Shown here one piece after another: positions 11,285 through 25,000 of a stretch of DNA of 64,000 nucleotides; within the stretch, counting starts at the first letter, position 1, and every line of letters starts with the position of its first letter. The translations under genes and the position numbers were made by a program. Origin of the DNA: Mya arenaria. Its lineage: Eukaryota; Mollusca; Bivalvia; Myida; Myidae. The stretch is taken from positions 66,887,479 to 66,951,478 of the forward strand of contig NC_069125.1 in the NCBI RefSeq assembly GCF_026914265.1, read 5' to 3'. Below the pieces are notes generated by a model. The model did not search any database. It saw nothing but the letters and a program-made list of their open reading frames with translations, and was not told where the DNA came from.

Positions 11285-12196
11285 TCTTTATTTAGAGAAG
11301 GTATAAACACATTATGACATAATTACAGGTTCAACCATAACAACATCATATGTTCAATGTGGCCTTCTATGAAGAAAAATTAACAAACAAAAACAAAATG
11401 TATTTGGCAAATCATAACACATCTGCATCGCACTTATACATTCCTATACAAGCACTTTTGATGTTTTGAATATAATTATTCTATACAAATAATGTTTAAT
11501 TAACATAACAATTATTTCAATATACATCATGTACACGCCGACAGACACTCAATAAAACACAACAATTTATAAAACAACAGTTATTTCAATCTTTAAGATA
11601 ATGAAAAGATGATATACCTTTTTGAAACTAATGATATGCACATTTCAAGAGGTGCACTTTATAATTATGCTTAAATGTGTTTAACTTTTTTGTATTTCGT
11701 ATCTCATCCGGAATAGTTTTCCAAACCTTCATACTGTAGTACGAAAAGGAATCCATGAAATAGTTAGTTCGCGGTGTTTGTATCAAAACTAAATCTTGTT
11801 TTGAAGTTGATCTTAGAGAATAGTGTTCATTATTTGCAAAGATTAGCAATTCAGACATATACCTCGGAGCCTTTCCACTAAGGGTATTATAGACAAGGGT
11901 TGCACAGTGATATTTACACCTGTCTGTTAACGTTAGCCACTGAAGTTCTTGTAACAATCCGTTTGAAGATGATCGTTTAGGAATTTAAAGAATGATTTTT
12001 GCAGCCCTATTCTGCAAGGATTTAACTTTATGTAAGTAACTTGAGTTTCCTTTGCCCCAAATATGACAACAACAATCTAAAATTGGAAGGATATATGCAT
12101 TGTAAAACAAACGTTTCATCTCATCGTGGAGGTAGAACAATAGACGTTTCAAACGTGAGATTTTACAGTTTATTTTTTTGCAAACATTTTCTATTT
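11284..12196 (-). mobile_element. CR1/Jockey-like LINE, 3' half of an interrupted copy
   Basis: Minus-strand frames 12200-11985 and 11957-11628 encode the region after the reverse transcriptase: KRLFYNAYILPILDCCCHIWG, LQNRAAKIIL, then LVYNTLSGKAPRYMSELL and FMDSFSYYSMKVWKTIPDEIR. This is the familiar C-terminal domain of CR1/Jockey-type elements. One frame change separates the two blocks. About 340 bp of 3' UTR and an (ATT)n tail follow. The upstream half of the same copy lies at 15882-17655, beyond an inserted L1-like LINE. The protein text stops at IENV on one side and resumes at IENVCKKIN on the other. Confidence 0.85.
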
Positions 12197-15100
12197 TCAT
12201 ACAGTAAATAATGATGATGACTGGAAGAAACCTTGGGCAGGCCAGTGCTTTCTTAGTGGAGACAGTACAAATAGTAAGGGCGTGGGAATTTTCTTAAATA
12301 CAAACATCAATTACAGTTGAAGAATATAAAGAAATAATACCAGGCCGATTACAGCTTCTAAATATCAAAATAAATGATATGAGTATAATAGTTATTAATG
12401 TTTATGGTCCGAATTCAGATGATTTAGAATTTATACAAACTTTAGAAGAACATATTGACCTCTACAAGGATAAAACACTTTTAATAGGTGGTGATGTTAA
12501 TACTGTTTTAGACCCTAAAGTAGATCAACTTAACGGTAACATAACAACGCATAACAATTGCAGGAGACAGCTTAACATCATACTAGAAAGTTATGATATG
12601 TGTGATATATGGCGCGTCAAAAATAAAGACAAACGGAGGTACACATGGCACTCTAATAGCAAACCAACAATTTTTTGTAGACTTGATTACTTTTTGGCAT
12701 CAAATGAACTCTTCAATAAAGTTATCGCATGCAAAATAAAACCAGGTTTTAAATCTGACCACTCACTAGTAAGCATACAAATTAATTTAAATGAAAATAG
12801 CATACAAATTAATTTAAATGAAAATAACCGAGGTCCAGGATATTTTAAATTTAATAACTCAATCCTTGCAGATAACAATTTTCAAAATCAAATCAAGCGA
12901 TGTATAACAGAGATCGTAGAATTAAATAGAGAATCAAACCCAAATACCCTATGGGAAATAATTAAAGGCCGCATCCGTGATGAATCTATAAAGTATTCAA
13001 GCAATAAAAAGAAAACAACAATAGAACATGAAATTTTGAAAAACATTACTAAAATTGAACAAGAACTTCTGGAATCGAACAACGCCGAAATACTGGATAA
13101 ACTTAATCAAGAAAAAGAAAAACTCGATAAAATTAATGAAGAAAAAATAAAAGGTATATTACTACGGTCTAAAGAAGAATGGATAGAAGGTTTTGAAAAG
13201 AACACAAAATATTTCGCTAATTTAGAAAAGAAACGTGCACAGCATAAAACAATCACACAATTAAATATTAATGAAAATACTGAAACTGATAGACATAAAA
13301 TATTAGAGTATGTAAAGTCGTATTATGAATCTTTCTACAGACAGGACGAAAATATAGAAGAATCTATTAATTCACGATTTCTGACAAATATTACAAACAC
13401 TGTTACTGAAGAAAACATGCATCCCGAACATTTATCTGAAACTGAATGCTATAATGCTCTTAAAGATATGAAACTTGATAAAAGCCCAGGGTCTGACGGT
13501 TTGACTGCAGAATTTTACAAAATGTTTTGGAATGAAATAAAAACTTATCTAAAAGCCTCTCTCAATTTTTCATTAGACAATGCGTCATAACACTTCTTCC
13601 AAAAAAAGACAAGGACACAAGTAACATCAATAACTGGAGACCTATTTCCTTATTAAACATTGACTATAAAATAGCTTCAAAAGCAATTGCTAATAGGATA
13701 AAACCCTGCTAAATAATATAATCGGTAATGAACAAACAGGATTTATAAAAGGAAGATATATTGGGGAAAATGTTCGTATATTACAAGAAGCTATTAATTT
13801 TGTAAATGAAAATGATATAAATGGCTCATATTTTTTTCAGACTTTAACAAAGCATTCGACAGCTTAGGTCACAAATTTATGTTTGAATGTCTTTTAATGA
13901 AAATTTAATTTCAGTGAAAATATAATTAAATGGGTTCGATTATTTTATAAAAATGCAATGGCTTGTGTTACCAACAACGGTTATCTTTCTGACTTTTTCA
14001 ACATTAAAAAAGGTGTACGCCAAGGATGCCCGTTATCTCCGTACTTATTCCTTATCTGTATAGAAGCGCTTGTTGTTGAAATCAATACAAACAAAAATAT
14101 TAAAGGTATAAATGTACATAATACATAACTGAAACAAACCTTATTTGCTGATGATGCCAGTTTCCTTATGGATGGAACACAAAAATCTTTCGAAGAGCTT
14201 ATGATTAGTCTAAACGATTTTGGAAAAGTTTCAGGGTTAACATTTAATAAAGCTAAATGTGCAGTTTTACGATTAGGTCCACTTAAATAATAATATGAAA
14301 ATGGTGGTTTAAAAATGCTCAATATATCTATTTTGTCAAAGCAATTAAAGCAAGCTGGGTAAAAAGAATTGTTTTAAACAAACAATCTATATGGGTTAAA
14401 TTATATATGCAAATGACCAAACAGTTGGAGAAGATCTAATTCTTAAAAGTTGTATGGATCCGAAAAGCACTCAAAATCTTAGTTTAAAATCTGTTTTTCT
14501 CACAGAAGTCATACAATCATGGGCATCGTTTACATATAAGACGGATACTGCGATCGTAGCAAAAGAAATTATATGGAACAACAGCAAAATAAAACTCCCT
14601 AATAATAAAACATTTTTTTACAAAGAATGGCATAATAGGGGTCTAAAATATGTCGAACATTTGTATGACTACAGAAAAAAAACTTTTTATGACTTTAACG
14701 ACTTATCGAGACTATACGATCTTGGTACACATGATTTTTTTGAAATACCATGCTTTAATCAGCAGTATTCCTGATGACTGGAAAACCCGGTTGAAAAATG
14801 AAGGCATATCATATAACACACCGACTTACTTTGTAGATAAAATGGAGGAAAATACAAAAATTAGTAAAATAGTCTACAAGAATCTTATTATACAACTTAA
14901 ACCTGAAAATAGAACTCGAGAAGAAAACTGGGAATCTCAATTTGATCTTAACTCTATACAATGGAAAAATGTATACACACAGGCGCTCAAACTAACAATA
15001 GATACGACACTTCGGGAATTTCAATATAAATACATAATGAATATCCTTCCAAACAATGATAAGCTTTACACGTACAATATTGTTGCATCAAGGTTATGTG

Positions 15101-15881
15101 ATTTTTGTGTAATGAACATCGACTCAAACATCCATATGTTTTGGGAATGTCATATTTCGCAGACGTTTTGGGGTGAATTTAGAACATTCATAACAAATTC
15201 TTTCAATGAATTGAGCTTTAGAGAACTATCATATAAAACCATTAGCTTTTGTGATTTAATGCCAAACAAAGAAAAATTTGGTTATCAAATAAATTTTATG
15301 ATACTTCTAGGAAAATATTTCATTTTTAAATCAAAATGTGAAGGAAAAATACCAACATGTGCCATGTTTGTCCAATATCTCAATAAACGACTAAAAATAG
15401 AGAAAACAATAGCAACAATGAAGAATAAAATCAACACCTATAATAGACGATGGCAACAATTAGAGCACTTATTATCTTAGTAAAACAGCTCCAGTATATA
15501 GTAGTATTGTAAAGCGCATTTGAATGAAATATCCACCAAAGAACTGTACTTTATAAGATCCATTTTTTTAAAGCAAGTAGGTTTTTTAAAGTTAGAAGGT
15601 GTTTTTTCTTCATTTTTAAATTTAACATTTATATTAGGAACACTATTCCGAAACATCAAATACACACCACCTCTCCCATTTTTTTTTGTCTACCTTTTTT
15701 ATTTGAAAACAAGTCCCAAACGCTAATAGGAGTTTCAAACAAAGAGTTAGATCAATATTTATTTGTTTACATTGATATTATTTAGTATAACGGTTTGTAT
15801 TAAATGGTATACATATATAATTATGTCATTTATAAATGTTTGTATGATTGAACATTTGGGCAATAAAAAAACAGAAACCAG
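12197..15881 (+). mobile_element. L1-like LINE inserted in the CR1/Jockey-like LINE, 5'-truncated
   Basis: Plus-strand element of 3,685 bp flanked by AACATTTTCTATTT on both sides (12183-12196 and 15882-15895). It starts inside an apurinic-type endonuclease (DDWKKPWAGQCFLSGD from about 12214), then GGDVNTVLD, LDYFLASNELF and FKSDHSLVSIQINL. Next come a linker helix and reverse-transcriptase landmarks: LDKSPGSDGLTAEFYKMFW, KKGVRQGCPLSPYLF (about 14011), LFADDASFLMDG (about 14140). A GGLKML block follows, and a C-terminal frame to 15480 carries CDFCVMNIDSNIHMFWEC. Stops and frame changes break the polymerase, and coding sequence between the FADD box and the GGLKML block looks shortened. About 400 bp of 3' UTR ends in CAATAAAAAAA. 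It belongs to the L1/Tx1 side of LINEs by motif style. Not functional. Confidence 0.88.
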
Positions 15882-17655
15882 AACATTTTCTATTTGCGGA
15901 CGCCATTTTAGGTTATTATCAATATAGATTCCAAGTAGTTTTTGCACAGTCACATTTTCTAATGCTGTTCCATCGATTGTAAGATTTAATTTACTAACTT
16001 TTTTTTGTTTTATATATAGTTCCAATAACCATACACTTGGATTTAGTTGGATGCAATGACATGTTATTTATTTGGCACCAATCGACAACGAGATCAAGAT
16101 GTCGTTGTAGTTTACTTTCAATGATGTTTACATTACTACCGGTTTCATGCAATGTTGAGTCATCTGCAAATAAATCGATGTTTATATTCGTTTTACAAAG
16201 CGCAATGTCATTGATATAGATAAGAAACAGCAGTGGACCTAGCATGGATCCCTGCGGTACTCCTGATGATATTGGAAGCAAGCCAGACTGTATGTTTCCG
16301 ACTTTAACTAATTGTTTTCTATTAGATAAGTAGGATTTAAAAAACTTTATCGAATTTTCAGAAAAATGATACAAGTTTAATTTATGTAGTAGAATTAAAT
16401 GAGCCACTAGATCAAATGCCTTTCGTAGGTCTAGAAAGACAGCACCAACAAATTTGCCACTGTCAATATCTTTTACCCATGCATCTATTAAACTTGTTAA
16501 CGCTGTACAACAGGAATGGTTTTTCCTAAATCCAGACTGTTTAGTGTGTATAATGTTTGTAGAATGGAAGTAATCTTGAACTTGGTTTGCAATGTGCCTT
16601 TCAAATATTTTTGATATTGTTGGCAATATCGAAATTGGACGATAATTACTTGGATCATCTTTACATCCTAATTTAAACAAAGGTAATACACGTGCAGTTT
16701 TCAAGGAGTCAGGAAATATTCCGTTCATGATACTGATATTTATAATAGACGAAATGCATGGTGTGATGAAGTCACCAAAATGTTTAATTACTCTTGGGCC
16801 AATCTCATCTATCCCAGTTGATTTACTTATATCAAGTTTATCAATGATCTGTTTTACCTCAAGTGGTGATATATAATTCAATTCGAACGTTTTGTGCCCT
16901 AATTTAACGTTTAGGTCATATTTCAGTTTACTAAAACGTTCGGGTGTAAAGGGCGTTTTTTTCTATTATATTTGATATATTGGTAAAGTGAATGTTAAGT
17001 TCATTAAAAATATCGAGTCCTCCAGAAACTTCTCTATCACCAATTTGTAGTTGCTCCGGTAAAATTATCTTGCTATTTTTTTCAAATGAGAAATATCCTT
17101 TAAATTCTTCCAGATAAAGCTTGGATCCTTTTTATCCTTCACCGCTTGATTAAAAAATGCCTTCTTACTTTTTGTTAATTAAGGCTGTAATTTCATTTCT
17201 TAATATCTTATATTTGTCGTGTTCACCATTTCTATGGTACTTGTCTCTTTCAAATATCATTGCTTTTATTATATCAGTAAACCAGTTAGGTTGAAAATCA
17301 TGTTTTACTCTTTTTTGCTTAATAGGAGCATGTTTAGATAAAACTTGATTTACAATAGAATAAAATACATTTAAAGCATCGTTCGGATTGACTATTGTTT
17401 CAATCATATCAACTCCTGATGAGATAAGATCATTTTGAAATGATTGTTCATTGAAATTCTTAAAACATCGGTAAGATATCGTTTTGTGATCAATTCGTTC
17501 AAAACATTTGAAATTATTTATCTTATGTCCAGTGAAACATATTGGAAACTGATTACTTAATGACAATGGTGTTACATGAACGTTAAGCACGTTTTTAATA
17601 CAATTTGTATAAATATGGTCAATTATCGTTGATGAATTTTTCATGATAATCATGA
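15882..17655 (-). mobile_element. CR1/Jockey-like LINE, 5' half of the interrupted copy
   Basis: Minus strand. 17653-17165 encodes the end of an endonuclease (NSSTIIDHIYTN) and linker. 16881-15994 is a 295-codon open frame covering the reverse transcriptase: KSTGIDEIGPRVIK, NYRPISILPTISKIFER, QSGFRKNHSC, LDLRKAFD, GVPQGSMLGPLLFLIYINDI and LFADDSTLH. A further block (16025-15885) has KLLGIYIDNNLKWRPQIENV, where the L1-like insertion cuts in. At least two frame changes separate these blocks. The 5' end is truncated inside the endonuclease near 17655. The long intact polymerase frame suggests moderate age. Confidence 0.88.
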
Positions 17656-18450
17656 GACAAACGAAAACTTTTGTTCTTCAGACACTTTGTAAACTGGACT
17701 CCGTGAAAAAAATTAATCGAATGTTTATGTACAGACTTCATGAATTCCTTGATAATACGTCAAATGACAGGATTTCTCCCCGATCCCAAAATGGTATGTT
17801 TTAAGAGACGTGTACGTGAAAAAAACTCGTTAAGAAATCTATCAGGGCTATAGAGACAGTTTGGGTTGTTTTCCTCCATTAGTAACAAAAAACCACCATG
17901 TATTATATGGAGTCTCAATCAAATATATCGTGAGCAACTCAAATATTGCAGGACGGGACAGGATTTTCAGCAGACATTATTATTATTATTAGAAATGTTA
18001 TTATTCTCAGCAAAACAGTATGATAAATTTGGTCATATGCATTATTTAGAATAATTCATAGAAACGATGTCCAATTTCCAATCATTTACGCTCTGCGGCC
18101 ATAGTCAAGTAATTATTTTCACTGAGACGGCACCAAAATTTTCACAGCAGGATACATGCTCCTTTTCACCACATAAGCCTAATTACATGTACAATGGGTG
18201 TGAACATACTCTCATTTGAAATTTTAAATTTGTTTGTTTTTGTAAAAGTAACTATTTATTTCACTGTATTAACTGCACTCATAAATATCACTTCTTTATC
18301 ATTGTCATAATTCGTATCTAAATGCAGGAATGAAATAATGATCTATATATCTACTACGTAGGTTAAGTGTAGGGACATGGCAATTATTTCCTATTCTTTG
18401 CGTTACGTACCCTGAAATTGATTTCATGCATTTCATTTACCTATTCTGTT
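17656..18450. other. spacer, nothing recognised
   Basis: AT-rich DNA left of a LINE-like 3' tail. A plus-strand frame at about 17866-18054 shows no domain I know and contains a short ATT run (17976-17991). Confidence 0.35.
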
Positions 18451-18560
18451 CTATGTTATAATTATATGTGAACTGTATATTAATGTATTATGTGTTATAA
18501 ATATGTTATGTTCTACATTGCTGGAGAAATACATTAAAACATCTATCTATCTACCCCTAC
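18450..18560 (+). repeat. possible LINE/SINE 3' end with (ATCT)n tail
   Basis: TTGCTGGAGAAATACATTAA followed by AACATCTATCTATCTACC resembles the short 3' ends with simple-repeat tails left by truncated LINE insertions. No coding part is attached. Confidence 0.4.
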
Positions 18561-19000
18561 CCACCGGCACTACACATGTTGGTCTTTATACGTCCGAGGA
18601 CTGAAGTTTTGTTCTGGGTAAATTTGTGAGGAAGTATTTTTTAAGGACAATCTGTATACCAATGGTCACTTTAAACAAAAACACATTAAGTTTCAGCTGA
18701 TGGGCTTACCTCTGTTGTGAACATTATTGCAATCATAGTTAATTAATACCTACGGTAATTATAAGCTATATGGCATCTTAAGTGGACAGGTTCCCTTAAT
18801 GACATGTTTAAACGTACATTTTGAAAAACTCCACAACCTACTTATAAGGGGAGACAGCCGCGTATGGATGGATATTTTGATTAGTATTCATAGAATCTAA
18901 CATTCACGGAGAACAAGATTGCTTTTCTTACATCTAAATATTTTATCAAAAAGTCAATACTCATTTTCGTTTAAAAAACAAAACTGCTACTAAATAAAAT

Positions 19001-22000
19001 ATGATGGCAACATCTCCGGATTCACATGGTAATTTTTTAAAACCTATTTATAAAAACTGTCAGCTTTTGAAATCTATTCTCACTGATGGTTGCCGTTGGA
19101 ATTTATTTGAATTGATCTTTAAAAAAAGCAAACTGGCAGCATCTTACAGCATGTACAGTACTGTACATAAACTTCTACCAGTTCTGCCATACCATGTCAT
19201 TTGAAACACTTCAGATATTTGGATATTGACATGTGATTTTAATTTCCTCTCCTTTTGCGATGCTATGCGTCCTAGTCTAAAATAATAGACCTGTTATACG
19301 GGATTCTTCCAATCCCTAACGTCTAATCGGGTTTGTGCAAAAACAGGGGAGGGGGGAATATAGAAATAAGATTTACCAAGGCCAAAGTGATCCGATTGTC
19401 GTAAAACTGTGAACCGCAGCCTTGCACCTGCCCTTCATGTATATATCGTTATGTTTAGACAGCATGGAATGGAGAAAAACACATCATAATTATTTGTTGG
19501 ATATTTATTTTTTTCTGTACGGAACTAATATAAAATAACATTATCTGGTAATATGTCTTGTTTTTATTATATTTTATAGACCCAATATGCTTAAATGCGG
19601 AATCCCGACCGGAATAATGACCCACTTATGGTTCAAAACAATTTGTACGTGACAGATTTGCCATATCAAAAAATCGTAAAAAAATCTGTATATGCACAAT
19701 TATTTGGACTACTATGCGTCCATACTCAACTGTGTTTCCCTAGCCAAGATCCCACCTATCCGAGCGCTAAGTATATCTAGCAGACAGATAATACAGGGCT
19801 CGACATTAACCACTGCCCGATTGCCCTGGGCAAGTAATTTTTGCAGGCGGGCAGTAGTTTTTAGAATCTACCTGCCCGATCAGGCAGTAACAAAAAAAAC
19901 TCGTCATAGTGGCGACTTTTCGGGTAAAAAATAGTAGTCCGTACTCTCCTTCTTGGAGAGTATTAATCAAACCGAAACTAATGCACTCATTGGTTGTTGA
20001 CTCGAAAAATCGGGCCAAACGGAGCTCCTCTGACATTTTCATTCGAAACTACGATGGCGAAGACTGCCAAATATTTTCAGATAGAGCTGGAGTAATTCCG
20101 TCTAGATCCGTAGGCCAATCACATGAGCTGCACCAAATCCATATAGCTAACATTCCAGTTAATGCCCTCACAATGTACACAAATGGTGTTTTGACAGTCG
20201 ACACTGTCAAGTTTTTTTGATGTTTCAAACGAAAAACGGCTAAGTCATCCGAGAAAAAGACCAGCTATGAAAAGAAACGAAAACGACGCTGGGTCGAGTC
20301 TTGGGGAAACAATTTTCCTGGACTCAGACACAGCGAGAATGGTCATTTTGGCTATTTTTCGGACTGCTCCAATTTTCGGATGCTCGGTGTTTGGAACTTT
20401 ACGATTTCACTTTACATTGCGATAAATTGTAATTTACTTCAAAATAAATGTAAGATTACAAGGCTAAGATAATAAGAGATTGACTGTTCGTTCTAATAAT
20501 TCAATTTTATTTCATCCTTAATAATTTGAATGTATGTGCTATTAGTTACAAATTTCATGACAACTGATTTATTTCAAATACAGCAAGCCCTGATGTGCAG
20601 GTTGAATCTGGAAATGGGTTTTGATGTGAAGTATAACAACAAAATGAGCCCAAAAAAAATGGGCAAGTAAAAAATCCATTCGGGCAAGTGAAAATGGCTA
20701 GGTGGTTGCCCGAAGGGCAACCAAGTATTAGAATAAGCGTCAAGCCCTGTAATACTGCTTTTATCTGCCAGGACCCGGGACTGTCGGGACCCAGGACCCA
20801 AATTTTAATATCTGATTTACCTACATGCATATGATAGTATGAAAATATTATTATATACGTTATGAATATGCGAGGATGCCGAGGATGTTGTAAAATGTCC
20901 TGTGTAAAAAAAATGCTTAAGTCGCATAGCAGTGGAACAAAATGTCAAGAGTGCCAAAAATGTATTTGTGTACACAGCATTTTCTACCTAAAAATGGGCT
21001 TTAAAAGGACTATAGCCACACAAGATTGGTAATTTGGTTAGATAAATGGAAAGTAAGCGATCAATCATGACATGTACCTGCTACTCACCTGGATAGTATT
21101 TGTTTAAACAGGTCACCATGGGAGTGAGCCAATGGCAATGGGCACGCCCACGAGCCCTGTCAGCCCAGGGTCTGGCCACACCTCCCAGTACCTGCCAAGC
21201 TACCTCCTGGGAGACTCCATGTCACACTCTGTAAGATAAAACACAGATAAACTCCCTGTTATTGGGTATTATTACCATGCATACCATAAACATAAGTGTA
21301 GATCAAAATTATACCTTGTCAATTATTTTAGATGTTCTGCAAAAATACTACAATTAACTGATGATTCATCTGAGTCAAACATATAATGCTTAACATAAAA
21401 AACTACTGCTCATAAAAATTAAAAACATAATTCTACCAGAACCTAGCCATAGTTTTCTGAATTCTTTTTATTTCAGGAATAATATTTTGTGTGATATTTC
21501 TCTGGCCCATTTCAGCCTGTGTCTTCACGGCTGTGGTCTGGTGGGAGTGGAAGCCCCCCACGTTCATCACATAGGCCCAGTTCCCTCACCTCCCAGTCAT
21601 CCAGCCATCATGCTACACCAAGGTGAGTTTGTGTTATGTGTGCTTTTGTGCAGTGAATTTATAGCCGGATCTTGATTTACTTTACAGCAATAATTGGATT
21701 TTGTTTTAAAGTATAACATTTTGCTTTTGATAATTTGTAGACCAATGTTATATCTTATTGAAATTTAAATAAACAAATTAGTAAATTACCAATGTAGACC
21801 TTATGAAGATGGTCTAGAGAGAATTCATCATGATTATAATTCAGGTCAATGGAGGTCAAAGGTCATATAACAATGCAATGTGTCTGTCTCCTACAACTCG
21901 CAATGTCCCATATTTTTAAAGCACTTCTGAAATAGTATTACATTACATAATTTAATGTTCTAGAAACTGTCACATTTTCACACTTTCAAATGGTTAGTAT

Positions 22001-25000
22001 TTTGTTCATGAAAAATTAACATCTATTTCACTATATTTAATGCAAAATGATTGCATGTACTTTTAAAAACGCATGAAACAACATCAAAAACTTGTACAAT
22101 TGTAGCATGATCAATTTTGGATTATGAATAACTTACAAATTTTAATTATGCAACCAAGGCTGGACACAAGTATTCGAGGGAAGGAGAAGGCAGGTGCTCC
22201 ACCAATCAGAAGCCTGCTTCAGACAACAAGCCCTGCCCAATCCGGATCAGCAAGCCCTTTCAGTACACCCTCACAGGTAAATGAAGTAATGTAATGTTAG
22301 TTTTAGTTTATTACTACCATAAATATTTGAAGTGTTCTTTCTTCATAAAAAGTAGGGATGGAAACCGGATACCAAATCGGTATCAAGTATTCGAATACTA
22401 TACGGATACTCGTATCAAATTGTTTTCATAATTAGTAAATTTCCTATTATATGTCATTCACCTTCGGTTTTTTGACATCATTGTGCACTTAATTTATAAT
22501 TCGTTATATGGCAATTTCACTTTTTCATTTATTCTTTCTCAGTCTTAATAATTTATAATGTTATAATCAAAGCTAAACAACTCATTTTACTTCATAAAAC
22601 TCATGATGAATACCACATAAACAACTCACGAATTTGATAGTCACTTCGGCTGAGGTGGTTGCGTGGTTACTGCCACGTCACGTGACGTGCTTTTGAGTTT
22701 GTTATTTATCAGCAGGTTTCATGTTAAATGACGCTTTGATTATTTAATAGTCGATTGTAAATTTATTTCATTACATTGTTTGATTTAATGCAATACCTAC
22801 AATATCTGCGGTGTTTTGTAATGAAGGATATAATTGCGGAAAAGATAAGAAGACAAAAAGACGATCTGATTTTTCTTCATTTACATGTGTGTACTTTTTT
22901 TATTTATCAATAAACTAAACATGTTTACATATCGCATGAAAAATAAAATACACTACACAAAATAAAACGTGAATAAATACTAAATAGGAAATAAATCATT
23001 AATATATTTGATAATTTAATTAAACACTGTACCCACACTACTTTCAAGTCCGAAATGTTCGAATACTTCACAACAGTTTTCATTCGATATCTTTCTTAAT
23101 CGAACGCATGTTCTTGTTCAGAAACAAGATAGCATCCAGCATGTTACTGTTGAGGCGATGATACAAGAATAACGATTAATAATTCAAAACACAATTACAA
23201 GATGCAAATGATGGAAATTTGATTGAAAAGTGAAAAGATAAACAAATTTGTTTTTGTATTTATTGTTCAGATAGCAATAATTTCTTCATGCATATTCATC
23301 AAAAATACGATTGGTCATTAATAGCTTTGATTGCACGACCCTTAACTTGTGATCAGACGGATTAATAATCAATCCGTTTAATATCAACTAGTACCAATTA
23401 GTGTCAATTAAGCACATCTGAGATCATAAAACAACACTTGTCATTGTAAACAAGGTCATAGAACTTCACAGGGTGCTGCACAAGGACACAATATCACGCC
23501 TTGTGCAAACACCCAATTAGCAGACGATTTGTGACACATACCCGCTTCGCGACAGACACTGTTGATCACCTGAAATATTTCATCTGAAAAGTTTTATAAC
23601 AATTGCTATGTCTCAGCTAAGCTATTTTATTGAAATTTTAATTCTTAACGAATATTCGAATACCCATTTTGGTATCCGAATACTTAAGTGATATCCTGAT
23701 ATCCAGATACTCGGATATTCGCTTCCATCCCTAATAAAAAGTTATTGTTAATAATTAGATTTATGTTTGAAAAGTTGTCTCTTCCTAAATTTCAGGAATT
23801 TTGTTTAATGTTTCAGTATTCCAGCAGAAATGCCGGATTATCAACACCAGCCCCTCCCACAACAGGTAGGCTACAGCAAAGTGTTCACACTAGCTTCTTC
23901 CACTACCGGTATGTTACAGTGTTATCTACTCCAGCACCTCCCAATACAGGTAGGATACAGCGTTGTGCACACCATCCCATCTGGAACACGTAGGTTACAG
24001 TATTGTCTACACCATCCCCATCCTTTACAGGTGGGTTACACCATTTTCCACACCAACCACCTCAACAACAGGTAGGTTACAGCACTGTATCATCACCAGC
24101 CCCTCCCAATACAGGTAGGATACAGCGTTGTGCACACCATCCCATCTGGAACAGGCAGGTTACAGTATTGTCTACACCATCCCCACCCTCTACAGGTAGG
24201 TTACACAATTTTCCACACCAACCACCTCCACAACAGGTAGGTTACAGCACTGTATCATCACCAGCCCCTCCCAATACTGGTAGGATACAGCGTTGTGCAC
24301 ACCATCCCATCTGGAACAGGTAGGATACAGTATTGTCTACACCATCCCCACCCTCTACAGGTGGGTTACACCATTTTCCACACCAACCACCTCAACAACA
24401 GGTAGGTTACAGCACTGTATCATCACCAGCCCCTCCAGGGAAGGCCACAGTAAACAGTTCACACCAGCCCCTCCTATTTAAGCTATGTTACAAGGTTCCT
24501 CTACAGGTATGAAACGGCTTTGTCCTCTCCACCCCTCCAGCTACAGGTTGGTTACAGTAAAGTGTTCACACTAGCCTCACCTGCTTCATGTATTTGCCCC
24601 CTCCCAATACTGGTTGGTAACTGCAAAGTGTTCACTCCAACCGCACCCACTACAGGTAGGTTACAGCAAAGTGTTTACTTTCCCCCTCCCAAAACTGGTA
24701 CATAACTGCATTTTTTCACATAAACCCCATCCACTACAGGAAGGTTACAGCAAAGTGTTCGTGCCAGCCTGTCCCAATAAAGGTTGGTTACAGGAAAGTG
24801 TTTACACCAGTCCCTCATAGTACAGGTAGATTACGGCAAAATGTTCACACCAGCCCGAACACTACAGGTGGTTTACATCAAAGTGTTCACACCAGCCTCT
24901 CCCAGTACAGATAAAATACAGCAATTTATTCACACTTCCAATCCCAATGCTGGTAGGTTACTGCAAAGTGTTCACACAAAGCCCTCCCATTACAGGTTGG

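Noticed and set aside
16037-16219. Plus-strand frame over the CR1/Jockey-like LINE
   Set aside because: It is the shadow of the minus-strand reverse-transcriptase frame.
20862-21032. Cys-rich 56-codon frame ([14 protein letters not shown]...) as a small peptide gene or NUP35 exon
   Set aside because: No signal peptide, out of phase with NUP35 exon 2, no donor at its end; likely chance in the intron.
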